From positions 1-64,000 of IMG/VR virus record IMGVR_UViG_3300032896_000431: a stretch of DNA of 64,000 nucleotides; one strand, 5' to 3'. The notes below the pieces were generated by a model. The model ran no database searches. It saw nothing but the letters and a program-made list of their open reading frames with translations, and had not been told where the DNA came from. Below, one piece after another: positions 32,262-40,330 of the stretch. Both the position numbers and the translations under genes were made by a program. Numbering within the stretch: the stretch's first letter is position 1; each line of letters starts with the position of its first letter. The DNA is from a virus.

Positions 32262-33233
32262 ATGGCCGACACGTCGGATGTGCAGGATGCGCTCGCGGCG
32301 CTGGTGGCGAGCATCCTCTACCCGCCGGGTGCCATGGGCGCCGGAGCGTGGTCGGTCGCCGGCGGATGGGCCTCCGGCGGCCTGGCGTGGGCCGATCGGT
32401 TGGCAGCCGGCACATCGGCGGCCGGCGTGCCCGTGCGGATCTATCGCGGCTGGCCGGTGGCACAGCAGCTCGACCCGGACCTGGCCGCCGGCATCGCGCA
32501 TGTCTCGATCTATGAGGACCCGGGCCGCAACCGCCTGACCGGCGGCTATTTGGATCGCAGAATCCCGGTGCCGGGGCCGCCGCCGACCATCCAGGCCTTG
32601 ATCTCCGGCCAGGTGGTGACGCTGTCCGGCGAGGCAACGCCGGGCAACATGGTGGGACTGCTGCAGGCCGGGCAGTCGGCGAGCTACGTGGTGCAGCCAG
32701 GCGACACGCTGCTGTCGGTAGCCCAGGCGCTGGCGGCGCAGTTCGGCTCGGGGACGGTGATGCTGGAGAGCGGCGCCACGGTGACGGACGACGCTGGCAA
32801 CCCGCTGCTGGTGGCCGACAGCGTGGTGGCGGCAGCAAACGGCAGCGGCGCCACGATCACGTTCAGCAACCCGGCGCCGATCACGGCGCGTGTGGCGTCG
32901 CAGGGCAGCGTGATCCGGCGCGGACGGCAACAGACCCAAGGGTATCGTCTGATCTGCTGGGCACCCACGCCGACGGTGCGAGACGCGATCTGCCGCCTGG
33001 TGGATGCCGAGCTGGCCGACACGCACTGGCTGCAACTGCCGGATCAGCGCGGGCGGCTTCTGTGGGCTGGCACCCGCAGCGACGACGTCCCGAGCAAAGC
33101 CGCGACCTGGCGGCGCGACCTGACCTTCCTGGTGACCTTTTGGACAACCCGGGAACGCCCGGCGCCACCGATGCTGTTCGGTCAGCTTGGCCTGAGTGGC
33201 AGCGTCGGCGCCACGTTGACCACAACCTCGTAG
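32262..33233 (+). CDS. Tail-completion-like protein with internal LysM-like segment
   Basis: A 323-residue protein. The N-terminal 120 residues and the C-terminal 90 (CRLVDAELADTHWLQLPDQRG ... RRDLTFLVTFWTTRE) are like a tail terminator or completion protein. Between them is a region of about 100 residues containing YVVQPGDTLLSVAQALAAQFG, a LysM-like repeat, followed by a beta-rich stretch. A peptidoglycan-binding-type LysM in this position is unusual. It might alternatively be a baseplate-type LysM fold used for protein contacts. ATG 32262 follows the upstream stop by three bases. Confidence 0.68.
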   Translation: MADTSDVQDALAALVASILYPPGAMGAGAWSVAGGWASGGLAWADRLAAGTSAAGVPVRIYRGWPVAQQLDPDLAAGIAHVSIYEDPGRNRLTGGYLDRRIPVPGPPPTIQALISGQVVTLSGEATPGNMVGLLQAGQSASYVVQPGDTLLSVAQALAAQFGSGTVMLESGATVTDDAGNPLLVADSVVAAANGSGATITFSNPAPITARVASQGSVIRRGRQQTQGYRLICWAPTPTVRDAICRLVDAELADTHWLQLPDQRGRLLWAGTRSDDVPSKAATWRRDLTFLVTFWTTRERPAPPMLFGQLGLSGSVGATLTTTS

Positions 33234-33245
33234 GGATCCATCGCG

Positions 33246-34856
33246 ATGCCAATCGTGCAGCAAGGGCAGATCAACACGACTGCCCTGGTGGTGCCGGACC
33301 TGTACGTCCAGATCGTGCCGCCGCAGAACCTCGTGGTGAACGGGGTGCCGACCAACGTTGTCGGCGTGGTGGGCACGGCGTCGTGGGGGCCGGCGAACAC
33401 ACCGGCCATCATCCCGGACATGCCGACCTATGCGGCGACCTTCGGCCCGGTGATGCCGCGCAAGTACGACATGGGGACGCAGGTGGCGACGGCGGTGCAG
33501 CAGGGCGCCAGCAATTTCCGTTGCGTCCGGGTCACCGACGGGACCGACACCGCGGCAACAGCGCTGTTTAACGGCAGCACCACCGGCGATTGCTCGCTGA
33601 TCGTCACGTCGCTCTACACCGGGTCGGAGGCGAACGGCGACACGTTCACACTGTCGGCCGGCTCGGCGGCGGGATCCTACAAGGCGACCGTGGCGCGGCC
33701 GGGCCTGACGCCGGAGGTGTTCGACAACATTCCGGCTGCAACCGGCTCCCCCTTCTGGTCGGCCGTTGCGGTCGCGGTGAACAGCGGCAACGGCCCGCTG
33801 CGGGGCAAGTCGAACCTGGTCAGCGTGGCGGCGGGCGCCGGCGCCAATGCCTCGGTGAATGTGAGCAGCCTGACGCTGCCCATGACGGCGACGCTGGGGG
33901 TCGGCGCCGGGGCGGTGGCCGGCACCGACGGCGTCACCACACTGTCTGCCGCGACGCTGGTGGGACAGGACACGCTGCCGCGCAAGGGCATGTACTGCCT
34001 GCGCGGACAGGGTTGCTCCATCGGCCTGCTGGCGGACACCGACGACTCAACGCAGTGGACGACGCAGGCGGCGCTTGGGTTGCAGGAGGGGATTTACATG
34101 ATCCTCACCGGGCCGGCGGGCGACACCATCACCAACGCGACCACCACGAAGGCAACGGCGGGGCTGGACACCTATGGCGCCAAGCTGATGTTCGGCGATT
34201 GGCTGTGGTGGAACGACCAGACCAACAACATCGTCCGCCTGGTCTCGCCGCAGGGATTCGCCGCCGGCCGCCTGGCGAACCTCTCGCCTGAGCAATCCAG
34301 CCTGAACAAGCCGATCTACAGCATCGTGGCGTCGCAGAAGTCCGGCTCTCCCGCCTCGCCGCAGACCGGGACGTATGCCTCGGCCGATCTGGCGGCACTG
34401 CTGGGCGCCGGCATCGACGTGATCTGCAACCCGCAGCCGGGCGGCACCTATTGGGGCGTCCGAGGCGGACACAACGCCAGCAGCAACGCGGCGATCAACG
34501 GCGACAACTATACGCGGCTGACCAATTACATCGCGGCCACGCTGGCGGCGGCGATGGGCCAGTTCGTCGGCATGACGATCGACGCCGATCTGTTCGACGA
34601 CATCCGCAGTGCGGAACTCGGGTTCCTGCAAAACATGCTCGACCAGGGCATGCTGGGCAGCACCGACGGCAGCATTCCGTTCTCGGTGGTGTGCGACACG
34701 TCGAACAATCCGCCGAGCCGCACCGGCCTGGGTTACGTGCAGTCCAACGCTCAGGTGCAGTACATGGCGATCAACGAGAAGTTCATCGTCAACATCGAAG
34801 GCGGCACGACGGTTCAGGTGACCACGCAAACGCTGCCTTCCGGTCAGCCGGCATAA
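33246..34856 (+). CDS. Tail sheath protein
   Basis: A 536-residue contractile tail sheath protein. The N terminus (LYVQIVPPQNLVVNGVPTNV VGVVGTASWGPANTP, in two parts) matches the conserved start of sheath proteins, and the centre has a Gly/Ala/Thr-rich insertion. The C-terminal domain contains the typical YWGVRGGHN, NYTRLTNYIAATLAAAMGQF, and FLQNMLDQGMLGS pieces, ending in a beta strand pair (VQYMAINEKFIVNIEGG) that would form the sheath mesh. Its presence shows that the phage is a myovirus. ATG 33246 is 12 bases after the previous stop. Confidence 0.93.
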   Translation: MPIVQQGQINTTALVVPDLYVQIVPPQNLVVNGVPTNVVGVVGTASWGPANTPAIIPDMPTYAATFGPVMPRKYDMGTQVATAVQQGASNFRCVRVTDGTDTAATALFNGSTTGDCSLIVTSLYTGSEANGDTFTLSAGSAAGSYKATVARPGLTPEVFDNIPAATGSPFWSAVAVAVNSGNGPLRGKSNLVSVAAGAGANASVNVSSLTLPMTATLGVGAGAVAGTDGVTTLSAATLVGQDTLPRKGMYCLRGQGCSIGLLADTDDSTQWTTQAALGLQEGIYMILTGPAGDTITNATTTKATAGLDTYGAKLMFGDWLWWNDQTNNIVRLVSPQGFAAGRLANLSPEQSSLNKPIYSIVASQKSGSPASPQTGTYASADLAALLGAGIDVICNPQPGGTYWGVRGGHNASSNAAINGDNYTRLTNYIAATLAAAMGQFVGMTIDADLFDDIRSAELGFLQNMLDQGMLGSTDGSIPFSVVCDTSNNPPSRTGLGYVQSNAQVQYMAINEKFIVNIEGGTTVQVTTQTLPSGQPA

Positions 34857-34874
34857 TTGGGGAGGCGGGCAGCG

Positions 34875-35321
34875 ATGAGTGCATCGGTGACGCAGGTCAA
34901 CGACTTCTCGACCGGCAATGACCTCCGGTTGGTGCTGATTTTCGGCCTGTTGGGCCGCATCGATTTGCAGCACAAGGTGGGGTTCCGGGCGACGCCGGTG
35001 GTGAAGCAGCTCCGGATCAACAAACTTTCTGCCCCGCCGATCGGGCGCGACGTTCCCGGCGGGTGGAACATCGCCATCTCGCTGGAACGCGGCAACTCGG
35101 TTGCCGACAACCTGATGGCGACGCTGGAGCAAATGTATTGGTCCGGGCAGCGCCTGCCAACCGGCCAGGTTTACCAGTACATCCGCGAACCGGATGGCTC
35201 GCGTTCGACGTTCTTCTTCAACCCGGTGACGCTGCACCTGTCGGATGCCGGCAACTGGCGGCAGGAGGTGACGGTGCAGCAGACCATCACCGGATTCTCC
35301 GGCACGAGGAGGCGCCTGTAA
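34875..35321 (+). CDS. Tail tube protein
   Basis: A 148-residue protein directly after the sheath, the canonical place for the tube. The sequence is beta-rich: VGFRATPVVKQLRINKLSA, GGWNIAISLERGNSVADNLM, and YIREPDGSRSTFFFNPVTLHL. GGAGG precedes ATG 34875. Its stop codon shares a base with the start of the chaperone gene. The N-terminal extension to 34857 has no ribosome binding site. Confidence 0.88.
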   Translation: MSASVTQVNDFSTGNDLRLVLIFGLLGRIDLQHKVGFRATPVVKQLRINKLSAPPIGRDVPGGWNIAISLERGNSVADNLMATLEQMYWSGQRLPTGQVYQYIREPDGSRSTFFFNPVTLHLSDAGNWRQEVTVQQTITGFSGTRRRL

Positions 35322-35692
35322 TGGCCGAAACACCGACCGTCGTCACCGATGCACGGGGACGCAAGCTCTCGATCCGGCTGCCGGATGCGGGGGATCAGTT
35401 CGACCTGATCGAAATCGCCGGAGCCGTCGCCGACAACCGCCCGTGGATGTTCCGGGCGATGGTGGTGTACGCGGTGTCGGCGATCGACGGCGTGCCGCTG
35501 CCGTTGCCGGCCAGCAAGGACGATCTGAAAACCAACGCGCGCGCCCTGGGCGACGACGGCATCATGGCGGTGATGGAGTCGCTGTTTCCCGAGGCGGTTG
35601 CCGCGGCCAGGGCGGCGGATGCCAGGGCGCGCGGCGAGAAGCTGCCGCCGCCCGGGCCGGATGGCGCGATGCTGGTCGCCGCAAAAAACTGA
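35321..35692 (+). CDS. Tail assembly chaperone, unshifted product
   Basis: A 123-residue protein between tail tube and tape measure genes. It begins with a beta region (RKLSIRLPDAGDQFDLIEIAG) and continues helical (DDLKTNARALGDDGIMAVMESLFPE AVAAARAADAR in two parts). This arrangement and size correspond to the gpE/gpG type chaperone that coats the tape measure during tail assembly. It ends just after a slippery heptamer, and a fraction of ribosomes should shift into the -1 frame and make the longer 180-residue form. Confidence 0.85.
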   Translation: MAETPTVVTDARGRKLSIRLPDAGDQFDLIEIAGAVADNRPWMFRAMVVYAVSAIDGVPLPLPASKDDLKTNARALGDDGIMAVMESLFPEAVAAARAADARARGEKLPPPGPDGAMLVAAKN

Positions 35693-35862
35693 GCCGGCAC
35701 CCCGTTGTCCGGGACACGCTGTACCTGGTCAGCAAGGGGGTGCCGTGGGACGTGGCGGTGAAGCTGTCGCCGGCGCGGCGGTTCGCTTTCTGCGTTGCCC
35801 TAGGCGAGCTCGGCGGCGGCAAGTTCGATTGGCGGGTACGCCAGTGGGTTGACCCGAAATGA
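35321..35862 (+). CDS. Tail assembly chaperone, -1 frameshift fusion
   Basis: The -1 frame opens immediately after the heptamer and adds 57 residues: LSRHPVVRDTLYLVSKGVPW, DVAVKLSPARRFAFCVALGE, LGGGKFDWRVRQWVDPK. The KGVPWDVAVKLSPARR and GGGKFDW elements are typical of the C-terminal extension of such chaperones in small myoviruses. The extension has no start codon of its own near its beginning, which supports frameshifting. In phages like lambda and P2 both forms are needed at a fixed ratio. Confidence 0.82.
35683..35689 (+). promoter_or_regulatory. Programmed -1 ribosomal frameshift site A-AAA-AAC
   Basis: The zero frame reads GCA AAA AAC TGA, so the heptamer is a perfect X-XXY-YYZ slippery site one codon before the stop. 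A GC-rich segment with potential to fold follows (GCCGGCACCCC ... GTCCGGG). Confidence 0.85.
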
Positions 35863-35888
35863 CCCGCCGACGTGGGTGAGGAACGAGC

Positions 35889-36086
35889 ATGGCAGACGAA
35901 CTTATGGAGCGCATCCGAGACGCCGTCGTTGCGGAGTGCCTGTTTCAGCCTGCCGACAGGGTGCGGCGGGCGGTAACGACGGTTTGCGATGGCATCCTGT
36001 CCTGCCTGGATGATCCCGCGCAGGACTGGCCCGGCTCGCCGGCCATCGGTTCGCATCTGCTGGCGTGGGGAGCCAATGATGGGTAG
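35889..36086 (+). CDS. Small tail-region protein, 3' end made by cassette E
   Basis: A 65-residue helical protein (MADELMERIRDAVVAECLFQ, VRRAVTTVCDGILSCLDDPA). The TAG stop is formed by the first bases of the cassette E terminal repeat (GGG TAG). Without the cassette the frame would continue about 30 codons into the next gene. The present C terminus may therefore be shortened by the insertion. AACGAG precedes ATG 35889. Confidence 0.6.
   Translation: MADELMERIRDAVVAECLFQPADRVRRAVTTVCDGILSCLDDPAQDWPGSPAIGSHLLAWGANDG
36075..36081 (+). repeat. Left copy of a 7-bp direct repeat flanking cassette E
   Basis: AATGATG immediately outside the left terminal repeat. The same seven bases are found at 37526-37532, one base outside the right terminal repeat, as expected for a target-site duplication. 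A GGGGAG site (36067-36072) sits just upstream. Confidence 0.5.
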
Positions 36087-36116
36087 TAGATCGGTCTGAA
36101 TCTCACCTTTCGACCC
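36082..36116 (+). repeat. Left terminal inverted repeat of cassette E
   Basis: Reads GGTAGTAGATCGGTCTGAAT, CTCAC, CTTTCGACCC inward; supplies the stop codon of the upstream gene. Confidence 0.75.
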
Positions 36117-36320
36117 CAGCGGGCCCTGATCCATTCGTTGCCTCAGAACGATGCCCATAGTAAAATCGAACAAAACCTCTTGCCCACGTTGAGTGAATCG
36201 TCGACGACTCCTATGTTACCCTTTCTTGGCTCTATGGCGGCACCGGAAAACGCGGCCTTCTTGCGGCCGCTTACGCGAATGTTCGCATACTCTCTTGCGC
36301 GACAACAGGCAGATCTTAAC

Positions 36321-37385
36321 ATGACCAAAAGGGATAGGTGGACCGAGGACGACGCCAGGAACCTACCGAGTGAAGAGCCGGACGCGTTTGAGCGCAAATC
36401 CGGAAAGCTTTTCGACAGCGGCCAGGACCTTTTCTTGAATGCGCTAGCCAAGGCGCTTTCGGCTTTTGCCAACTCAGGTGGAGGGTCAATCATAATTGGC
36501 GTACGCGACGACGGTACCTTCGATGGCCTCACTCCTTATGTCGGGCGCGCGACCATACGTGATTGGATTGAGATGAAGGTACCTACGCTGTTGGAATATC
36601 CTTTGTCGGATTTTCGCGTTCATACGGTAGAGAGAGGCGATTCTTCAGGAGTGCCTGCTGGCCGTGTAGTCGTCGTCATCGATGTGGGGGACAGTGCCGT
36701 CGCACCCCATCAAAGCAAGAGGGATAAAATCTACTATCGACGCGAGGGCGGAAGGTCGGTGCCTGCTCCTCATTTCTATTTAGAACTGTTGAGACAACGG
36801 CTAACAAACCCTAGGCTGGAGATAGAGCTAAAGGAGATTAAACCGTTCCATGCGTACGAGATTGCGGATCAAGAAGGAATACTAGTTAAGTTGAAGCTCG
36901 GCTTCTTGGTGCAGAACATCGGTCGGGTCTCGGCGAATAACTGGCAAATAAATATTCGGACCCTGTCTTGGGATAGCGCGCTAGATTTCAAAAGAGCAGA
37001 AGACATCATGTTTTCTGGCTTCCCAGAACCCAAGGTTCGCAAGTCAGTAGAGACCACCATCCCGTTTGGAAGCCGGGCGATTTTGCCTGGCTGCAGCTAC
37101 CTTGAGCACAGAGAGGTAGGGCTCCACCTGCGCCCGACGTTGCGGACTTTTGACGAGCTCGTAAGGGAGTTGGACGCTTTGATACTGCCGATCTCCATCG
37201 GCTGCCAAGTTGCGACTGAGACGTCACCAGGTGAGCTTGTCTCGGTCAAATTGAGTCCAGCCTATGACGCTGCGACAATCAAGGCTGCAATTGCCCAATC
37301 CTGTCCTGAATTTCTTGCGGCCACGCCGTCACAGGACGGTGTTGCACCTAACTATCCCGCTAAATCTGGTGAATCCGAAGCATGA
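36321..37385 (+). CDS. AlbA_2 (Schlafen-type) ATP-binding domain protein
   Basis: A 354-residue protein. Near the N terminus it has PDAFERKSGKLFDSGQDLF, then ALSAFANSGGGSIIIGVRDDGTFDGL, the standard AlbA_2/Schlafen core with the GG-x-(I/L)-x-IGV element, and HQSKRDKIYYRREGG as the conserved last strand. The C-terminal half (about 175-354) is a beta-rich domain of unknown type. AlbA_2 proteins occur as phage-defence components and transcription regulators. I chose ATG 36321; the frame is open back to a TTG at 36138, but the family N terminus fits the later start. A weak TTGCGG-N19-CATACT promoter lies upstream. Confidence 0.8.
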   Translation: MTKRDRWTEDDARNLPSEEPDAFERKSGKLFDSGQDLFLNALAKALSAFANSGGGSIIIGVRDDGTFDGLTPYVGRATIRDWIEMKVPTLLEYPLSDFRVHTVERGDSSGVPAGRVVVVIDVGDSAVAPHQSKRDKIYYRREGGRSVPAPHFYLELLRQRLTNPRLEIELKEIKPFHAYEIADQEGILVKLKLGFLVQNIGRVSANNWQINIRTLSWDSALDFKRAEDIMFSGFPEPKVRKSVETTIPFGSRAILPGCSYLEHREVGLHLRPTLRTFDELVRELDALILPISIGCQVATETSPGELVSVKLSPAYDAATIKAAIAQSCPEFLAATPSQDGVAPNYPAKSGESEA

Positions 37386-37489
37386 TCACTTCCATTTATT
37401 AGCGTGGTGCATTGTCGAGGTCCCACGATCAATCGAGTTTTACGTCAATCCAGCCACAGCCCAGCGGACGCCGCGAAACGTCCCGTCCC

Positions 37490-37524
37490 CACTTCAAAGC
37501 TGAAGTTCAAACCGACCCACTGCC
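37490..37524 (-). repeat. Right terminal inverted repeat of cassette E
   Basis: On the minus strand it reads GGCAGTGGGTCGGTTTGAAC, TTCA, GCTTTGAAGTG. It ends two bases before the first possible start codon of the next tail gene. Confidence 0.72.
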
Positions 37525-37525
37525 A

Positions 37526-37532
37526 AATGATG
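37526..37532 (+). repeat. Right copy of the 7-bp direct repeat flanking cassette E
   Basis: AATGATG, overlapping the start codons of the tail gene at 37527. See the left copy at 36075-36081. Confidence 0.5.
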
Positions 37533-38057
37533 ATGACCTTCGACCGCCCAGCCGCGTTTGCCCGACATCTGCGGCTGATCCAGATGGGCCTCGCGGGTGC
37601 CGAGCGGCAGGGCCTTGAGGCGGGCATCACGCTGATCCAACGCGAGGCGCAACATGTGCTGGGCGAATACCAGCGCAGCGACACCGGGCCGTTCGTGCCG
37701 TGGGCGGAGTTGGCTCAGTTGACCAAAGAAGAGCGCGAGGAGCAGGGCTATCCGGAGAACGATCCGCTGCTGCGGGAAGGCATCCTGCACGACAACATCG
37801 AGCATAGCGTCGGCGACCGCGAGGCGGCGACGGGCGTACCGGACCGTGAGGTGCAGCATCCCTACCAAGACGCGCCGGTGAACATCGGCGTGGTCGCGGA
37901 GGTGCTGGAAAACGGCAATGAGCGCGTGCCGCCGCGTTCTTTCCTGGGTGTGGCCGGGTTCCGCAAGGTCGAGGCGGCGTGTGACCAGGTTGCCCGGCAT
38001 GTGGCCTACTGGCTGGCGGCGATGCCGGTGCCAGCCGAACCAGAGGAAAGCCCGTGA
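37527..38057 (+). CDS. Tail completion (gp10/virion-morphogenesis-like) protein
   Basis: A 176-residue protein (from the first of three consecutive ATGs). The pattern LREGILHDNIEHSVGDREAA ... NIGVVAEVLENGNERVPPRSFLG corresponds to HK97 gp10-like or phage virion morphogenesis proteins, which end in an RP-R-F-L motif, here RVPPRSFL. The N-terminal helix is LRLIQMGLAGAERQGLEAGI. It has no Shine-Dalgarno sequence now; a good GGGGAG site lies on the other side of cassette E, so the insertion seems to have separated the gene from its ribosome binding site. Expression may be reduced. Its end overlaps the tape measure start by four bases. Confidence 0.75.
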   Translation: MMMTFDRPAAFARHLRLIQMGLAGAERQGLEAGITLIQREAQHVLGEYQRSDTGPFVPWAELAQLTKEEREEQGYPENDPLLREGILHDNIEHSVGDREAATGVPDREVQHPYQDAPVNIGVVAEVLENGNERVPPRSFLGVAGFRKVEAACDQVARHVAYWLAAMPVPAEPEESP

Positions 38058-40330
38058 TCGAAGCCTATCGCATCGGCTGCACGCTGGCGCTGGGGCCGTC
38101 GATCGACACCGAGCTGACCACCGTCATCGGTCTGTTTGAGCGGCTGGATGCAGTGGTCAAACAGGTGCAGCGAGATCTCGCTGCCCTGTCTGGACCAATC
38201 CGTGCTGCGGCGGCGCTGGACGGCACGTTGACGCGGTCGGCTGCGGCGTCCGAGCGTATGAGCCGGGCCACGGCCGACATGCAGCGCACGATGCCGGACG
38301 TGGCGCAGCAGGCGGCGCAGACCGCCGCGGCGATGGAGCGGGCGGCAACGGCGAGCCGCGGCTTTACTCTGGTCGGCGGCCCTGTCTCGCAACCAAACTT
38401 CGAACTGGTGGGGTCGCCGTACGAGCCGCCGCGGCAGGCGCTGGTGCCGTTCGCAGCGCCGGGAACGCCGGTGCCGTTCTATGGCAGCTATGGCGGCTAT
38501 CCGGGGCCGCACACGGCCTATGCCCCTGGCGGCCCTGTGGTGCCGTATGTCGGCGGCGGGGGAAGCGGCGCCGTGCCGCCGCCGATCGATCTGTCGTGGC
38601 CGGTCAATCCCCGGCCGTCCGGCCACGACTTCGCCCTGGCTGCGCTGGGCTATGGCATTGCCGGGCGCGCGTTGACCGGCTTCACCGGCGACGTGCTGCA
38701 GGCCGGCGCCGAGTATGGTCATCAGTTGACCATGCTGCGGGCAATGGGTTGGACCGAGGATCAGGTCGCCGCGGCCAACCGGACCGCGATGCAAGCGCAG
38801 CGCGACATTCTTGGCGTGCAGCCGGCGGGCGCGCTGGAGGCGCAGCGCGACATCTTCACCGTGACGCGCAATGTGCAGGAATCGATGCACCTTGCGCCGG
38901 ACCTGTTGCGGGCGTCGGTGGTGCTGTCGGAGGTCGGCAAGGGCGGGCAGTTGCAGCAACTCTTTCAGGCGCTGCAAGCCGGCGAACTGCGCGGCGTGAT
39001 CTCGGCCGAGCAAATCCCGAATTTCCTGCGCGAGATGGAAACTGCGGCGGTTGTCACCGGCGGCCGGGTGGGACCGGCGGAGATCCTGCAATTCCTGCGC
39101 AGCAGCGGCGTGGCCGGGCGCATCCTGGCTCAGCCGGATCTGTTCGGGCAGTTCATCCCGGAAATCCTGTCGATGGGGGCGAGCCGAGGCGGCACCGGGC
39201 TGCAGGCGTTCTTCCAGCAGTTCGGCATCGGCCGCATGTCGGACGCGGCGGTGAAGAACTTCCTTGAGCAGATGGGCCTGGCGCAGGAGGGAGGTAAATT
39301 CATCAAGGCCGGCATCGGCCAGTGGATGGCGCTACCCGGCGGGCTGAAGGGCGAGCAGTTGGTCTATACCGGCAACGAGGCGCAGTTCATGCGCGAGGTG
39401 CTGCTGACGGCGATCGACGAGTACAACCGAACGCATTTCGGCTACACCGACCCGCTGATGGAAGCGCGCACCGGCGCGGCATTGTCGAGCCGCATTCCTG
39501 GCGGCCGGTTCCTGGGCGAGTATTTCACTCTGCTGCCGCTGAGCGCCCGCTACAGCGAGGCGATGCGGGAGGGATCGGCGCGGGACCCGTACGCGATCTT
39601 TTCGCAGAACGATCCGACGCTGAAGGTGATGGGCTTGCAGGCGGCGTGGTCGGGTTTCCTGACCTCGCTGGCAAACGGGCCGGTGATGGATGCTGCGACC
39701 AAGGTGTTGCAGGACGTGACGGGCGCGCTGAACAACCTCGGCAAGTTCGCGGACGATCACAAGACGCTGGCGGCGACGATCGTGGGTATCGCTGAGGCGC
39801 TGGGCGTGCTGGCGACCGCAGCAGCGGGTGTATCGGCAGCGCTGTGGCTGCTGGGACCAATGATCCGCGTGGGACGCTGGGCCTACACCGCACTGGGCAG
39901 CGCGGCCGTCGGTGCGGCAGCGGTCGACGCGGCGCCGGTCGCGACTGCCGCTGGCGCAGGTGCGTTGGCGAGCAGAGCTGGGCCGGCCGGCCTGGTGGGC
40001 GCGCTGCTGTGGGATGCGCCGAGCGCAATGGGCCTCGGCGACGACTGGTGGGGCTACAAGTACGGGTGGAGTCCGATGCACCCGTTCAGCATGTCGACCT
40101 GGAACCCGAACACTAGCCGCTACGAGTACGGTTGGGAGCATTCGGCGGCGCCTCCTCCGGGCGGCGGCCAGGCGGTGACCATGCATGGCGACGTGTATCT
40201 GGACGGGCACCAGGTGGGCACCGTGGTTGCGCACGGCCAGGCCGACCAGATGTCGTTGCCCTCGGCCGGACCGACTGCTCCCGATGTCCGCATTGACCCA
40301 CCACAGACCGGATCGGGGTGGCCCTGGTGA
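38054..40330 (+). CDS. Tail tape measure protein
   Basis: A 758-residue protein. The first 110 residues are helical (TVIGLFERLDAVVKQVQRDL, ASERMSRATADMQRTMPDVA), followed by a Pro/Gly/Tyr-rich linker (about 110-185) and a long helical domain, then a hydrophobic stretch (ATIVGIAEALGVLATAAAGV SAALWLLG in two parts). This is the usual order in tape measure proteins, and the length fits a tail of roughly 110 nm using about 1.5 angstrom per residue. It starts at GTG 38054, overlapping the previous stop as GTGA. Confidence 0.88.
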   Translation: MIEAYRIGCTLALGPSIDTELTTVIGLFERLDAVVKQVQRDLAALSGPIRAAAALDGTLTRSAAASERMSRATADMQRTMPDVAQQAAQTAAAMERAATASRGFTLVGGPVSQPNFELVGSPYEPPRQALVPFAAPGTPVPFYGSYGGYPGPHTAYAPGGPVVPYVGGGGSGAVPPPIDLSWPVNPRPSGHDFALAALGYGIAGRALTGFTGDVLQAGAEYGHQLTMLRAMGWTEDQVAAANRTAMQAQRDILGVQPAGALEAQRDIFTVTRNVQESMHLAPDLLRASVVLSEVGKGGQLQQLFQALQAGELRGVISAEQIPNFLREMETAAVVTGGRVGPAEILQFLRSSGVAGRILAQPDLFGQFIPEILSMGASRGGTGLQAFFQQFGIGRMSDAAVKNFLEQMGLAQEGGKFIKAGIGQWMALPGGLKGEQLVYTGNEAQFMREVLLTAIDEYNRTHFGYTDPLMEARTGAALSSRIPGGRFLGEYFTLLPLSARYSEAMREGSARDPYAIFSQNDPTLKVMGLQAAWSGFLTSLANGPVMDAATKVLQDVTGALNNLGKFADDHKTLAATIVGIAEALGVLATAAAGVSAALWLLGPMIRVGRWAYTALGSAAVGAAAVDAAPVATAAGAGALASRAGPAGLVGALLWDAPSAMGLGDDWWGYKYGWSPMHPFSMSTWNPNTSRYEYGWEHSAAPPPGGGQAVTMHGDVYLDGHQVGTVVAHGQADQMSLPSAGPTAPDVRIDPPQTGSGWPW

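Larger units (their letters stand above)
36082..37524. mobile_element. Cargo cassette E carrying an AlbA_2/Schlafen-type gene
   Basis: A 1.44-kb insertion between two tail genes. Its left end equals that of cassette A at 28 of 35 positions, and its right end equals that of cassette D at 28 of 35. A 7-bp direct repeat (AATGATG) flanks it. The single gene has lower GC than the neighbours and no mobility gene is present. Confidence 0.7.
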
